From Oscillospiraceae bacterium (GTDB taxonomy: Bacteria > Bacillota > Clostridia > Oscillospirales > Ruminococcaceae): a stretch of DNA of 64,000 bases. Made by a program: the position numbers and the translations under genes. The notes beneath the pieces were generated by a model, which did no database searches, was not told where the DNA came from, and was given only the letters and a program-made list of their open reading frames with translations. Where the stretch lies: NCBI GenBank assembly GCA_016281125.1, contig JAEEIA010000060.1:1-64000 (forward strand). The letters are read 5' to 3'. Below, piece by piece: positions 8,499-16,071 of this stretch. How positions within the stretch are numbered: the first letter of the stretch is position 1; the number at the start of each line of letters is the position of its first letter.

Positions 8499-10186
8499 TA
8501 CTGTTCTCCCTCCTGTGCGCCAATATCCTTCATGGTAAAGCTGTCGCCCTTCATCATAATATTCAGCGTCAGCTTGACTCTTTCCTTGTCGTCCACTTTA
8601 CCGTTCTTGTTATCGGCCTGGTTGGGAGCTGCCTGAACTTCCTGCTCTTCGTCGTCCTCTCCCTGCTGCTGAGCCTGCTGCTGCTGTGCGCCGAGCTTCT
8701 GAACTTTTTCAATGCTGTACCCGACGTACGGAACATCGTAGACATCCGGCAGTGCGCGCAGCTTGTTGGTCAGCTTGGTCGGAATCGTCGGCATCGGAGT
8801 GTCCTTTTCCTTCAGGTGGAACACTTCGATGGCGTAATAGCCGTTGGAGTATTCCAGCTTATTGAAGGTGATGGCCTCCTTCTTTGCATCCTCATCCTCC
8901 AGCTCAAGCACTTCAGCAATCGTATCCACGATGGTGTTGTGGAGTTCTGCGAACTGCTCCTTGCTCGGCTTCGGCTGGGAAACATAGGAGTAATATGCAT
9001 CCGTTGCACCGTTGGTATAGGTCTTAGTCGTTGTGATCTTGGCAGCAAGCATCTTCAGCTGCTCATTGAGCTGCTCGCACAGCGGCGAAGCCTGCTTATC
9101 TCTGATGGTTTCGATCTTCTTCTCATAGCTTCTGTTGCGCATCGTCAGATAGAACCAGCCGCCGAAGCAGATGCCTGCGGAAAGCAGTGCGCAGAGGCCG
9201 AGGATCAGCAGATAGGAGCTGTCGGAGCGGATCTTGTTGTTGTTGACCGTATCGGTTTCCAGCAGGTTGATGCGCTCGGTATCCTTGTTGCGCTTGAACA
9301 TCGCGCCGATTGCGTTGGCGTAGGAGGAGAACTCCAGGTTCTCGTAGCCGTGAATCTGCGGCGGAACATTGATGATGCTGGTGCGGATGCCCATTTTCTC
9401 CAGCTCATTGGTGAGTCGGACATACTCGCGGGTATCGCCGTAGAAGACCACGTTCTCGATCGGATCGCTTCCGGTCTTGGACTTCTGGAACTGCAGCATA
9501 CGGAAGATGTTCTCGTTGACTGCCTCGAACACGTAATCTTCGGAATCGTCATAGTCTTCCGCGGAGATCGAAGCGAAACGGGAGAACGACAGCTGGCTGT
9601 TCTCATACAGGTTCAGCGAAATGAAGTTGTTGTCGATCTGGACAGCAAGCAGCGGCATCTTCGCCTTTGTCTTGGTATCTGCAAGCAGAACCTTGGTGAT
9701 GCAGTTGCAGCCGATCATAACGCTGCGCAGGCTGATCTGGAGCATGTTGAACACGCGCTTGTAGCAGTCAACAACCTCATACGGACAAGCCGTTGCGAGC
9801 ACCTTGACAGCGCCGCTGGTCTGATCGGAATCACCGACCACGATGTAGGAAACGGAGTAGGACTCGTCGATGCCGAGCGCCGCAGCCATTTCCGCACGGA
9901 CCATCTTCATGAAGTCCTGCTGCTTTTCCGCTCTCTGGATATGCAGTTCCTTGAAGATCGTCATGTTCGAGGAAATGCTGACGATTGCCTCTTTGTCGGG
10001 CATCTTCTTTTCGCGGAGCGCCTGGTTAATCATGGTAGCCAGTCTTGCGACATCGCGGACATGACCGTTCACGATAATCTCCGGCTCAAGGTTCAGGGTC
10101 GTAGCGGAGCTGATACGGATTTTGCCGTTGCTCTCGGAGCCCTTAATGATCCTGATAATTCGATCAGTAATGTCAAAAGAAAGCAT
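8498..10186 (-). CDS. PilM-PilN fusion protein (actin-like platform protein fused to PilN)
   Basis: 562 residues. Residues 1-300 have the layout of PilM, the actin-like cytoplasmic protein (MLSFDITDRIIRIIKG at the start, VSISSNMTIFKELHIQ near residue 70). At residue 306 the sequence INLLETDTVNNNKIR resembles the cytoplasmic PilM-binding motif INLLP found at the N-terminus of PilN, followed by one membrane helix (about 324-348), a coiled coil and a PilN-like fold, ending in a Gln/Glu-rich tail (QQQQAQQQGEDDEEQE). In most bacteria these are two proteins joined by exactly that INLLP peptide. Start at 10186; no frameshift is needed to explain the fusion. It is followed immediately by pilO and preceded by pilC. 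Confidence 0.85.
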   Translation of the reverse strand: MLSFDITDRIIRIIKGSESNGKIRISSATTLNLEPEIIVNGHVRDVARLATMINQALREKKMPDKEAIVSISSNMTIFKELHIQRAEKQQDFMKMVRAEMAAALGIDESYSVSYIVVGDSDQTSGAVKVLATACPYEVVDCYKRVFNMLQISLRSVMIGCNCITKVLLADTKTKAKMPLLAVQIDNNFISLNLYENSQLSFSRFASISAEDYDDSEDYVFEAVNENIFRMLQFQKSKTGSDPIENVVFYGDTREYVRLTNELEKMGIRTSIINVPPQIHGYENLEFSSYANAIGAMFKRNKDTERINLLETDTVNNNKIRSDSSYLLILGLCALLSAGICFGGWFYLTMRNRSYEKKIETIRDKQASPLCEQLNEQLKMLAAKITTTKTYTNGATDAYYSYVSQPKPSKEQFAELHNTIVDTIAEVLELEDEDAKKEAITFNKLEYSNGYYAIEVFHLKEKDTPMPTIPTKLTNKLRALPDVYDVPYVGYSIEKVQKLGAQQQQAQQQGEDDEEQEVQAAPNQADNKNGKVDDKERVKLTLNIMMKGDSFTMKDIGAQEGEQ

Positions 10187-10277
10187 TGAATATATCCACC
10201 TCTCTGAATTTTAGTTGACGCGGTATCTTTTTCTGCTGCGGCAGGTTCTGCCGCAGCAAGGATCGCCGGTTTTCGGA

Positions 10278-11471
10278 TTAGCCGATCTGGCCGATAGAAT
10301 CGTACAGTGCCGGGAAGAACGCAGCACACACAAGACCGATCACAATACCCATGACAATGAGCATGACCGGCTCGAGCAGTGAGCACAGACGCTTCACAGC
10401 GGAATCCGATTCTTCATCGTAATAATCAGCGGTCTTCGCAAGAATTTCATCCAGCGCACCGGATTCCTCACCGACGAAGATAATGGAGCAGAACATGGAG
10501 TCGAAAATGTCGGCTCTCTGAATCGAGGAGCTGAGCGTTTCACCGCTCTTGACCTCGTCAATGATATCGCGGAACTTCATCGAGATGTAGGTGTTGTTCA
10601 GGGTATCCGCGGAACGCTTCAGGCACTCGACCATCGGCAGACCGGAAGAATACAGCGATGCCATTGTCTGCGCAAAGCGGGCTGTGTAAATCTTCACAAC
10701 CAGCTTGCCGAAGGCAGGTCCCTTGATTATGAACCTATCCCATTTCATTCGGACATCCGGCAGCTTCATCGCGTACACAATCGCAAAAATCAGCGCCGCA
10801 AGTCCGAGCACCAGAATCAGCCAGTGTGCAACCATGAATTCACCGATCTTCATCATGGCTCTGGACAGTGCAGGCATCTGGGTCGGATCAGTGTACAGGT
10901 CACGGAAGGCCGGCATGATGAACACGAAAACGCCGATGACGACTGCAACTGTCAGAATAGCCAGGATCGCCGGATAGACCATTGCGCTCTTGATCGTATT
11001 GGAGATCTTGTTCTGGTTTGCATAGTAGTCGCTGAGTCGCTGCATGATGATATCCAGCTGACCGGACGCTTCACCGGCGCCGACCATGGACGTCAGCAGC
11101 GTGGGGAATACGCTACCGTGTACTTCCAGTGCATCGGAGAAGGATTCACCTTTCTGCACGTTCTCATACACATCGCGCCAAACATTTCGAGCAGCTTCGC
11201 TCTCCTGCTCTTTGCAGAGAATATCCAGCGCCTTGACCAGTGTCAGACCGGAAGTCAGCATTGCTGCCATCTGACGGGTCGCGAAAGCCAGATCCTTGGT
11301 ACGAAACTTTTTAACAGTCTTCGTATTGGACTGACGTTCCTTGTAATCGGTGACGTACATTCCCTTTTCTCTGATTTTTGCCAGAAATTCCTGCTCATCC
11401 TCTGCCGTCATGACACCCTTTCGGATGTTGCCGGCCGCATCCTTTGCCGTATAAGCAAAACTCATTGGCAT
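10278..11471 (-). CDS. pilC: Type IV pilus inner-membrane platform protein PilC/GspF
   Basis: 397 residues, the usual length. Two GspF domains (about 65-190 and 270-390) and three hydrophobic segments (around 165-190, 220-245 and 370-390). Typical signatures are LAFATRQMAAMLTSGLTLVK in the first half and FAQTMASLYSSGLPMVECL in the second, plus FVGEESGALDEIL. It is the rotor/platform on which PilB acts. Start at 11471 with GGAGG seven bases upstream. First gene of the pilus operon, 92 bp before the pilM-pilN fusion, preceded by a long leader and a strong promoter at 11670-11698. Confidence 0.95.
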   Translation of the reverse strand: MPMSFAYTAKDAAGNIRKGVMTAEDEQEFLAKIREKGMYVTDYKERQSNTKTVKKFRTKDLAFATRQMAAMLTSGLTLVKALDILCKEQESEAARNVWRDVYENVQKGESFSDALEVHGSVFPTLLTSMVGAGEASGQLDIIMQRLSDYYANQNKISNTIKSAMVYPAILAILTVAVVIGVFVFIMPAFRDLYTDPTQMPALSRAMMKIGEFMVAHWLILVLGLAALIFAIVYAMKLPDVRMKWDRFIIKGPAFGKLVVKIYTARFAQTMASLYSSGLPMVECLKRSADTLNNTYISMKFRDIIDEVKSGETLSSSIQRADIFDSMFCSIIFVGEESGALDEILAKTADYYDEESDSAVKRLCSLLEPVMLIVMGIVIGLVCAAFFPALYDSIGQIG

Positions 11472-11669
11472 AAAACCACCTCCTGCAAGCCTGTATTTGG
11501 GTTTCGGAGCACCGGGGAGCGACCCGGAAATCTCCTTGTATTTTATCCGTGTGCAACCCGTGCACCCAGAACAGACTTCACTGCTTCACGCAGCGGGCAA
11601 ACCGGATCGCTCCGGCGCACCGTTTCTGCAAATGGGCATAGCAATAGCCACACATAGATCCATAGGGAT
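11472..11669 (-). promoter_or_regulatory. Long structured 5' leader of the pilus operon
   Basis: About 190 nt lie between the promoter -10 box and the pilC start. Read on the minus strand the leader contains a hairpin CCGGA-GCGA-TCCGG with a GNRA loop, a second CTGC-GTGAA-GCAG hairpin, a long-range GTGTG/CACAC pairing, and a CCGGG...CCCGG hairpin about 40 nt before the ribosome-binding site. No known riboswitch class could be matched. A regulatory role is inferred from length and structure only. Confidence 0.4.
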
Positions 11670-11698
11670 ATTATACCACAGATAATTGATGATTGCAA
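11670..11698 (-). promoter_or_regulatory. Sigma-A promoter of the pilus operon
   Basis: On the minus strand TTGCAA (11693-11698), 17-bp spacer, TATAAT (11670-11675). Near-consensus; about 200 bp upstream of pilC. Confidence 0.8.
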
Positions 11699-11743
11699 CT
11701 ATCTATGCGTCCAAAATTTCGCGTTTTTTTTTAGGCGTTTCGC

Positions 11744-12775
11744 CTAAAACGCGCACGGTTCCTTCATTGATTGCTTGATGATGATTCTTCCCGGAATCAC
11801 ATGTCTTGCGGCAGGCTTCTGCGGATCCTCCAGACGCGCCAGAAGCAGCGTCACCGCCGTATGCGCCATCTCCGTCAGATCGACCTCGACGGTCGTGATG
11901 GCCGGGACGCACATATCCGAAACCGTGTAGTTGTCATAGCCCGTCACGGAGATGTCCTCCGGCACGCGCAGACCTTTCCGCTGAAGATCCCCGATCACGC
12001 GGAAAGCCGTTTCGTCGCAGTTGCAGACGAACGCCGTCGGCATCTCCTTCGGGAAATCGAATTCGTTGAGGCTTCTGCCGTCCGGGAGCCGGTCCTCAAG
12101 CGTCCATTCCTTCCGGTACGGGAGCCCGCGCTCCATCAGGCATTTGACATAGCCGAGGAAGCGGTCATGAATGCTGCTCGTCGCCGTCACCGTGCCGATG
12201 AAGCCGATGTCCTTATGACCGAGCGCCGCCAGCTGATCGGTGATCAGGTAGCTGTCGTAGAAATTATCGGAAATCACGGCGTCGATTTCGCTGTGCTTGT
12301 CGTAGAAATCCAGAAACAGCATCGGGATATGGAGCGAAGCCAGCAGCTCCAGATAATCGGAGGCCAGCTGCCCGACGATAATCAGTCCGCGCACCTGCCG
12401 TTCGGAGGCTACGCGTGGCAGAATGCCGTCCTTTTCATCGGCAGCGGAAATGCTCTCGTAGATCGAGTACAGATTGCAGCGCGTCAGTTCCTTGGAAACG
12501 CCTGCGGTCAGATACCAGTAGAAGGTGCCGCGCACCCCGGCAAAGCGCTCGCTGGTCAGGATGCCGATGTTTCCGCCCTCGGTTTCAATCTCCGGCGCAG
12601 CCTTGCGCGGCGTTCTCGGGGCAGAGGGTCTGTACCCGAGCTCCGAGGCGCGGTCGCGGATCCGTTTTTTCATTTCCTCGCTGACGCCGCCGCGGTCATT
12701 GAGCGCATTGGAAACGGTCACGACACTGACGCCGAGTTCCTTCGCAATATCCGACATCCGGACTCCGTTCTTCAT
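11744..12775 (-). CDS. LacI/PurR-family transcriptional regulator
   Basis: 343 residues. N-terminal helix-turn-helix (MSDIAKELGVSVVTVSNALN, residues 7-26) with the hinge-helix region just after it, and a periplasmic-binding-protein-like sugar-sensing domain from about residue 70. SVTGYDNY and PAITTVEVD are typical C-terminal subdomain motifs. Start 12775 has GGAGGG upstream; MSDIAKEL six codons in is an alternative start. The neighbours are a pilus operon and a lipoprotein gene, neither of which names the effector; a carbohydrate is the usual ligand in this family. Two TAGTATAC boxes in the upstream region may be its operators. Confidence 0.9.
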   Translation of the reverse strand: MKNGVRMSDIAKELGVSVVTVSNALNDRGGVSEEMKKRIRDRASELGYRPSAPRTPRKAAPEIETEGGNIGILTSERFAGVRGTFYWYLTAGVSKELTRCNLYSIYESISAADEKDGILPRVASERQVRGLIIVGQLASDYLELLASLHIPMLFLDFYDKHSEIDAVISDNFYDSYLITDQLAALGHKDIGFIGTVTATSSIHDRFLGYVKCLMERGLPYRKEWTLEDRLPDGRSLNEFDFPKEMPTAFVCNCDETAFRVIGDLQRKGLRVPEDISVTGYDNYTVSDMCVPAITTVEVDLTEMAHTAVTLLLARLEDPQKPAARHVIPGRIIIKQSMKEPCAF

Positions 12776-12826
12776 GCGTGCCGCCCTCCGTTTCTTTCTG
12801 TGAACGCCTCATGCAATATATATAAA

Positions 12827-12918
12827 TAGTATACACTGCGCAGACATATTTTTTCTTTATTATATCACATTTCTTTTGATTTGTAAATACCTGTCGAAAA
12901 AAAACATATAGTATACTA
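12827..12918. promoter_or_regulatory. Pair of TAGTATAC boxes flanking the lacI-family promoter
   Basis: TAGTATAC occurs at 12827-12834 and, as the perfect palindrome TAGTATACTA, at 12909-12918, spaced 82 bp apart on either side of the promoter at 12859-12887. Palindromes flanking a LacI-family gene's own promoter are commonly operators; that role is inference here. The stretch 12776-13223 otherwise holds only the two promoters listed and A/T-rich sequence. Confidence 0.35.
12859..12887 (-). promoter_or_regulatory. Sigma-A promoter of the LacI-family gene
   Basis: Minus strand TTTACA (12882-12887), 17-bp spacer, TATAAT (12859-12864). Confidence 0.7.
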
Positions 12919-13102
12919 GATAAAATAACATAAGCGGAACCCAGCTCTCAGTATCCTTTCTGTATTGAAAAACACTGTTATTTATCTGAAATTACCGTTA
13001 TTATTCCCCGTTTTCTGCGATATTGCACCGCAAAATCCGCACTGTTGTGCAAAATGCTCGGAATCGGCACGGTTTTTTTATGAACATTCGTCTTTTTTCC
13101 AC

Positions 13103-13131
13103 TTGCGATTTTACAGAAAACGTTGTATGAT
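13103..13131 (+). promoter_or_regulatory. Sigma-A promoter of lipoprotein gene
   Basis: TTGCGA (13103-13108), 17-bp spacer, TATGAT (13126-13131), about 90 bp before the start codon. Confidence 0.6.
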
Positions 13132-13223
13132 AAATATATGAATGTGAAACGGGGAAGAATCCTGCAAAAAGCAGCATTTTTACCGGAATCCGAACGAATC
13201 ATCCGATGAAAGAGGTACAAATC

Positions 13224-13958
13224 ATGACCAGAAAGCTGCTTGCCGCAATTCTCGCGGCTGCCGCTGCAATGACCGTCTGTACGGCCTGCGGCGCGAAAGA
13301 CAAAAAGGGCGGGAACGCGGACGGTACATCCTCTGCCGCAGACGCTGCCTCCGGCGACGCTGCCGGAGATGCATCCCGGAACGGCTCCGCAGAGAACAAC
13401 GCCGCGGAAACGGAGGAGCCGACCGTCGCAAAATCCGGCGATGCCATCCTGATCATCACGGACGGCCAGTGGTATGCAAAATATTTCGGCACGGCGGAGG
13501 ATCTGCTCTCCTACGGTGCAGGCGCCGTACAGATCACCGGAAACGGCGATTACACCGTCAGCGTCAATGCGGGCTCCGCAGGCACACAGAAGGAAATCAC
13601 CGGCGACCCGAACGGCTCGTATCAGTGCAGCGGGCTCGGCTTTGCGGCAGTCAAGGTCATGGACGGCACCAAGCTGTTCCCGGAAATGAGCATCGAAATC
13701 CGCGAGATCCGCGTGGACGGCAATCCCGTTCAACTGTCCGCGAAGAACTATACCTCCTCGGACGACAACACCGAAATGCGTGCCAATATCTATAATGAAT
13801 ACGTCAGCCGCTTCCCGGACGACGCCCACAATGCGGACGGCAAGCTGACCGGTGAATTCGGTGAATACTCCTCCCAGATCGTCGATCCTGCTGCGTTCAG
13901 CAAGTGGCAGAAGGTTGAGGTTGATTTCACCGTTTCCGGCATCGGCGCACAGGAGTAA
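13224..13958 (+). CDS. Secreted lipoprotein of unknown function
   Basis: 244 residues. MTRKLLAAILAAAAAMTVCT is a lipoprotein signal with lipobox VCTAC-G; the acylated Cys is followed by a Ser/Ala/Gly/Asp-rich linker to about residue 65 and then a compact domain rich in beta-strand patterns (DGQWYAKYFGTAEDLLSYGA, later VEVDFTVSGIG). The domain could be a carbohydrate-binding or jelly-roll fold but no family was recognised. Start at 13224 uses AAAGAGG at 13208-13214; the upstream in-frame ATG at 13206 would place the ribosome-binding site inside the gene. Monocistronic: own promoter and a strong terminator behind it. Confidence 0.75.
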   Translation: MTRKLLAAILAAAAAMTVCTACGAKDKKGGNADGTSSAADAASGDAAGDASRNGSAENNAAETEEPTVAKSGDAILIITDGQWYAKYFGTAEDLLSYGAGAVQITGNGDYTVSVNAGSAGTQKEITGDPNGSYQCSGLGFAAVKVMDGTKLFPEMSIEIREIRVDGNPVQLSAKNYTSSDDNTEMRANIYNEYVSRFPDDAHNADGKLTGEFGEYSSQIVDPAAFSKWQKVEVDFTVSGIGAQE

Positions 13959-14042
13959 CCGCTTCGCCGCCGGATTTTCCGTACCGAAAACCGAACCCGG
14001 CTCCGGCCGGTTATCCCCTTTGAAATGACACAGCCAGAAACA

Positions 14043-14081
14043 AATGAGGCGCTGAACTTTTGCGGTTCAGCGCCTCATTTT
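14043..14081 (+). terminator. Terminator after lipoprotein gene
   Basis: Fifteen-base-pair stem AATGAGGCGCTGAAC/GTTCAGCGCCTCATT with a seven-base loop and T-rich end. It directly abuts intergenic repeat copy A. Confidence 0.85.
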
Positions 14082-14290
14082 GTCGATTAAGCGGTATCTC
14101 CGATGGATTGATAATGGGGCGCTGCCCCATACCCCGCCAAAGGGATAAATCCCTTTGGAATCCCGCAACAATAAAATCAATGCAAATACATTATTTTCAC
14201 CATAATGGGATGCTTAAGGGACATTGTCCCTTAAGCAGGGGCTTGGGGACGGAGTCCCCGATTCTGATCCGCCGGAGGCACTTTTTACAG
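14081..14290 (+). repeat. Dispersed multi-hairpin intergenic repeat, copy A (full length)
   Basis: About 210 bp starting TGTCGATTAAGCGGTATCTC. It contains, in order, the hairpins ATGGGGC/GCCCCAT, CCAAAGGGAT/ATCCCTTTGG, GCTTAAGGGACA/TGTCCCTTAAGC and GGGGAC/GTCCCC, and ends GGAGGCACTTTTTACAG. The same order of elements recurs at 35444-35687, and shorter copies lie at 20851-20990 and 50990-51142 (inverted). No open reading frame, no terminal inverted repeat and no obvious target duplication. It fills the gap between the terminator and the superoxide reductase stop codon. Confidence 0.85.
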
Positions 14291-14302
14291 AAATCCGGTT
14301 TA

Positions 14303-14641
14303 TTACGCCATCCAGAGCCCGTGCAGATTGCACCATGCATATGCCGCAACGATTTCGTCATCCTCCGCGGCAAAAAACTGCGCGACAGGCTCCTCGCCCG
14401 GCTTCAGCTCCTTGCGCTCCTCGCCGTTCTTTGTTTCAAGCAGAATCCAGCCGATATAATGATTGTCGAGCATCGGGTGCAGCACCTCGCCGACGGTGAC
14501 GGTCACGGTCTGTCCCTCGCGGGAAACGACCGGAACATGCTTTTCCTTTGCGGCATCCACGGTGTTCGGGATGATTTCCTCATAGCCCGGACATGCCTCG
14601 GTGACGATCTCGCCGGTTTCCTTGTTCTGATAGAACTTCAT
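14303..14641 (-). CDS. Superoxide reductase (neelaredoxin / desulfoferrodoxin iron domain)
   Basis: 112-residue cytoplasmic non-haem iron protein that reduces superoxide to peroxide without making oxygen, typical of anaerobes. All five ligands of the Fe(His)4Cys centre are visible: His in EKHVPV, the two His of HPMLDNHYIGWI, and Cys and His of WCNLHGLW. The rubredoxin-like N-terminal domain of two-iron desulfoferrodoxins is absent. The start at 14641 is preceded by AAAGGAG; the longer in-frame extension is not supported. It is the third gene of a short operon with an alpha/beta hydrolase and a Zn-ribbon protein (gap 28 bp to the hydrolase). Confidence 0.92.
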   Translation of the reverse strand: MKFYQNKETGEIVTEACPGYEEIIPNTVDAAKEKHVPVVSREGQTVTVTVGEVLHPMLDNHYIGWILLETKNGEERKELKPGEEPVAQFFAAEDDEIVAAYAWCNLHGLWMA

Positions 14642-14669
14642 AGTATTTACGCTCCTTTGCATTATATTA

Positions 14670-15446
14670 TCAGAGCTGCTTGCCCTGATTTGAACCGTTT
14701 GTGCGCAGCATTTTCCGCCACGCGCGCAGAATTCTCGCCTCATCGGCAGGCGGATAATAAAAATGGGAGGACGCCCGCAGGACATGCAGCCGGACAGCCG
14801 GATCTGCATGAAGCAGCGGCAGCGTCCGCAGGGAAACAAGCTCATCCTTTGCGGACTGGAACACCGTGCAGGGAACCGTCACACGGGGCAGGATGCCGCG
14901 GACGCGCCGCATCTCGCAGAACAGCTCCTGATAGCGCGGCAGCCAGCACAGATACGGCAAAATCCGCCGGTCCGGCCGGATGCTGAACGACTCCCGCATG
15001 GCAAACGCGCGCGGCTCCTGCGGCTCTGGCTTCAAGCCTGCACCGATCATCGCCCCCCAGAATGCGCCGTATGCGGTCAGATGCGCATACAGCGGCACAC
15101 CGAGCAGCAGCATCGAGCGGATCTGCTGCGGATGCTCTGCGGCAAGCTTCAGCGCAAACAGCGTTCCCATAGAGTGCGCCGCGATGATGATATGCGGGTA
15201 TTTGGCGGAAAGATGTGCAAACTGTGCCTGAACCTGCCTGCGCCACGACTGCATATCGGTTTCCGCGAGCGAGGCCGTACTGCCGCCGTGCCCCTCCAGC
15301 AAAATGCCGGAAACGGCATATTCCTGCGGGATGTCATCGAGCAGAAAGCGGAAATACTGCGGCGCGCTCAGGATGCCGTGCAGCAGCAGCACTGCGGTAT
15401 CGGCGTGCTCCGGTTCCCGGAAAATGTGGTGATAGCGTCCGTTCAT
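14670..15446 (-). CDS. Alpha/beta hydrolase (lysophospholipase/monoacylglycerol-lipase-like)
   Basis: 258 residues. Oxyanion motif LLLHGILSAP near residue 22, nucleophile elbow AHSMGT near residue 95, acid in SAKDELVS near 213 and His in ASSHFYYP near 237 give a complete Ser-Asp-His triad. Substrate unknown; the fold and the elbow resemble carboxylesterases and monoacylglycerol lipases. Its ATG overlaps the stop codon of the upstream Zn-ribbon gene (ATGA), so translation is probably coupled, which also explains the weak ribosome-binding site. The link to superoxide reductase downstream is positional only. Confidence 0.85.
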   Translation of the reverse strand: MNGRYHHIFREPEHADTAVLLLHGILSAPQYFRFLLDDIPQEYAVSGILLEGHGGSTASLAETDMQSWRRQVQAQFAHLSAKYPHIIIAAHSMGTLFALKLAAEHPQQIRSMLLLGVPLYAHLTAYGAFWGAMIGAGLKPEPQEPRAFAMRESFSIRPDRRILPYLCWLPRYQELFCEMRRVRGILPRVTVPCTVFQSAKDELVSLRTLPLLHADPAVRLHVLRASSHFYYPPADEARILRAWRKMLRTNGSNQGKQL

Positions 15447-15625
15447 CGGAAGAATTCAACCTTGCCGCACTGCTTGCAGTGGAAAATGCGGACATTTGCG
15501 CCGTCCACGATTTTTTGCAGCTGCTTCAGCAGAATATTGCTCGGGTACCAGTCCTCCACGCGAACGCGCTTCATCGGAACATTGCAGTGAATGCAAATCG
15601 GTTCTTTGGTTACGGGATTGATCAT
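15443..15625 (-). CDS. Small zinc-ribbon protein
   Basis: 60 residues with two knuckles, CIHC (residues 11-14) and CKQC (50-53), separated by a basic linker; the expected zinc-ribbon layout. MINPVTKEPICIHCNVPMKR is the N-terminus. No enzyme domain. First gene of the hydrolase/superoxide reductase operon, with an overlap of four bases to the next gene. Start at 15625 is preceded by GAGGAA. A cytoplasmic nucleic-acid- or protein-binding role is possible, but nothing in the sequence specifies it. Confidence 0.7.
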   Translation of the reverse strand: MINPVTKEPICIHCNVPMKRVRVEDWYPSNILLKQLQKIVDGANVRIFHCKQCGKVEFFR

Positions 15626-15681
15626 TCTGGTTCCTCATTTCGTCAAAAACGGTACCGGCCGTGCCGGCTGACCTGATTTAT

Positions 15682-15710
15682 ATTATATCATATTATACGG
15701 CAAAAAGCAA
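15682..15710 (-). promoter_or_regulatory. Promoter of the Zn-ribbon/hydrolase/superoxide reductase operon (inner tandem copy)
   Basis: Minus strand TTGCTT (15705-15710), 17-bp spacer, TATAAT (15682-15687). The promoter falls almost wholly within the first unit of a 103-bp tandem repeat. Confidence 0.8.
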
Positions 15711-15922
15711 GCTGAGAGGAGCAGACTTTATGCAGCAGCTGACTGACCGGAGAACTTTAGATCAACGGAGGCGGGCGCTGCCCGCTTATATCATATTATA
15801 CGGCTAAAAGCAAGCTGAGAGGAGCAGACTTTATGCAGCAGCTGGCTAACCGGAGAGCTTTAGATCAATGGAGGCGGGCACTGCCCGCGAGCTTTAGACC
15901 AACGGAGGCGGGCGCTGCCCGC
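15684..15922. repeat. 103-bp tandem duplication carrying a promoter, 2.3 units
   Basis: Unit 1 is 15684-15786, unit 2 15787-15889, and a 34-bp partial third unit ends at 15922. The units differ at only a few positions. Each full unit contains a TTGCTT-N17 promoter, a conserved ~50-bp middle section and the hairpin GGCGGGC-GCT-GCCCGCC. The duplication fills most of the 446-bp gap between the Zn-ribbon gene and rpmB. Confidence 0.9.
15785..15813 (-). promoter_or_regulatory. Second, duplicated promoter (outer tandem copy)
   Basis: Minus strand TTGCTT (15808-15813), 17-bp spacer, TATAAG (15785-15790). It is the unit-2 equivalent of the promoter at 15682-15710, with a last-base change in the -10 box that should weaken it. 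Confidence 0.55.
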
Positions 15923-16005
15923 CCGCACATTTTGTTCCGTTTTGCGGACGCGCAGGCGATTTTTTCGTGAAAACTGATAAATTTTCACGAATCTGCAAAA
16001 AGGGC

Positions 16006-16034
16006 TTGATTTTTTTCGCAATATCTGTTACAAT
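16006..16034 (+). promoter_or_regulatory. Sigma-A promoter of rpmB
   Basis: TTGATT (16006-16011), 17-bp spacer, TACAAT (16029-16034), 37 bp before the rpmB start. Confidence 0.8.
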
Positions 16035-16071
16035 GTATCTTGTTGACAAGTCTGTAAAGGAGGTGCCAGCT

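Noticed and set aside
11575-11640. Plus-strand sequence CACGCAGCGGGCAAACC resembles the start of a c-di-GMP-I (GEMM) riboswitch
   Set aside because: It is on the strand opposite the pilus operon, no plus-strand gene follows, and the later conserved GACGCAAAGCC part is missing.
13206-13223. Upstream ATG as start of the lipoprotein gene
   Set aside because: It would put the AAAGAGG ribosome-binding site inside the coding region and add charged residues ahead of the signal peptide.
12978-13829. 283-codon minus-strand open frame
   Set aside because: Mirror frame of the lipoprotein gene; the plus-strand frame has a signal peptide, lipobox, promoter and terminator.
15684-15922. CRISPR array
   Set aside because: The units are long, contiguous and contain no spacers; it is a direct tandem duplication.
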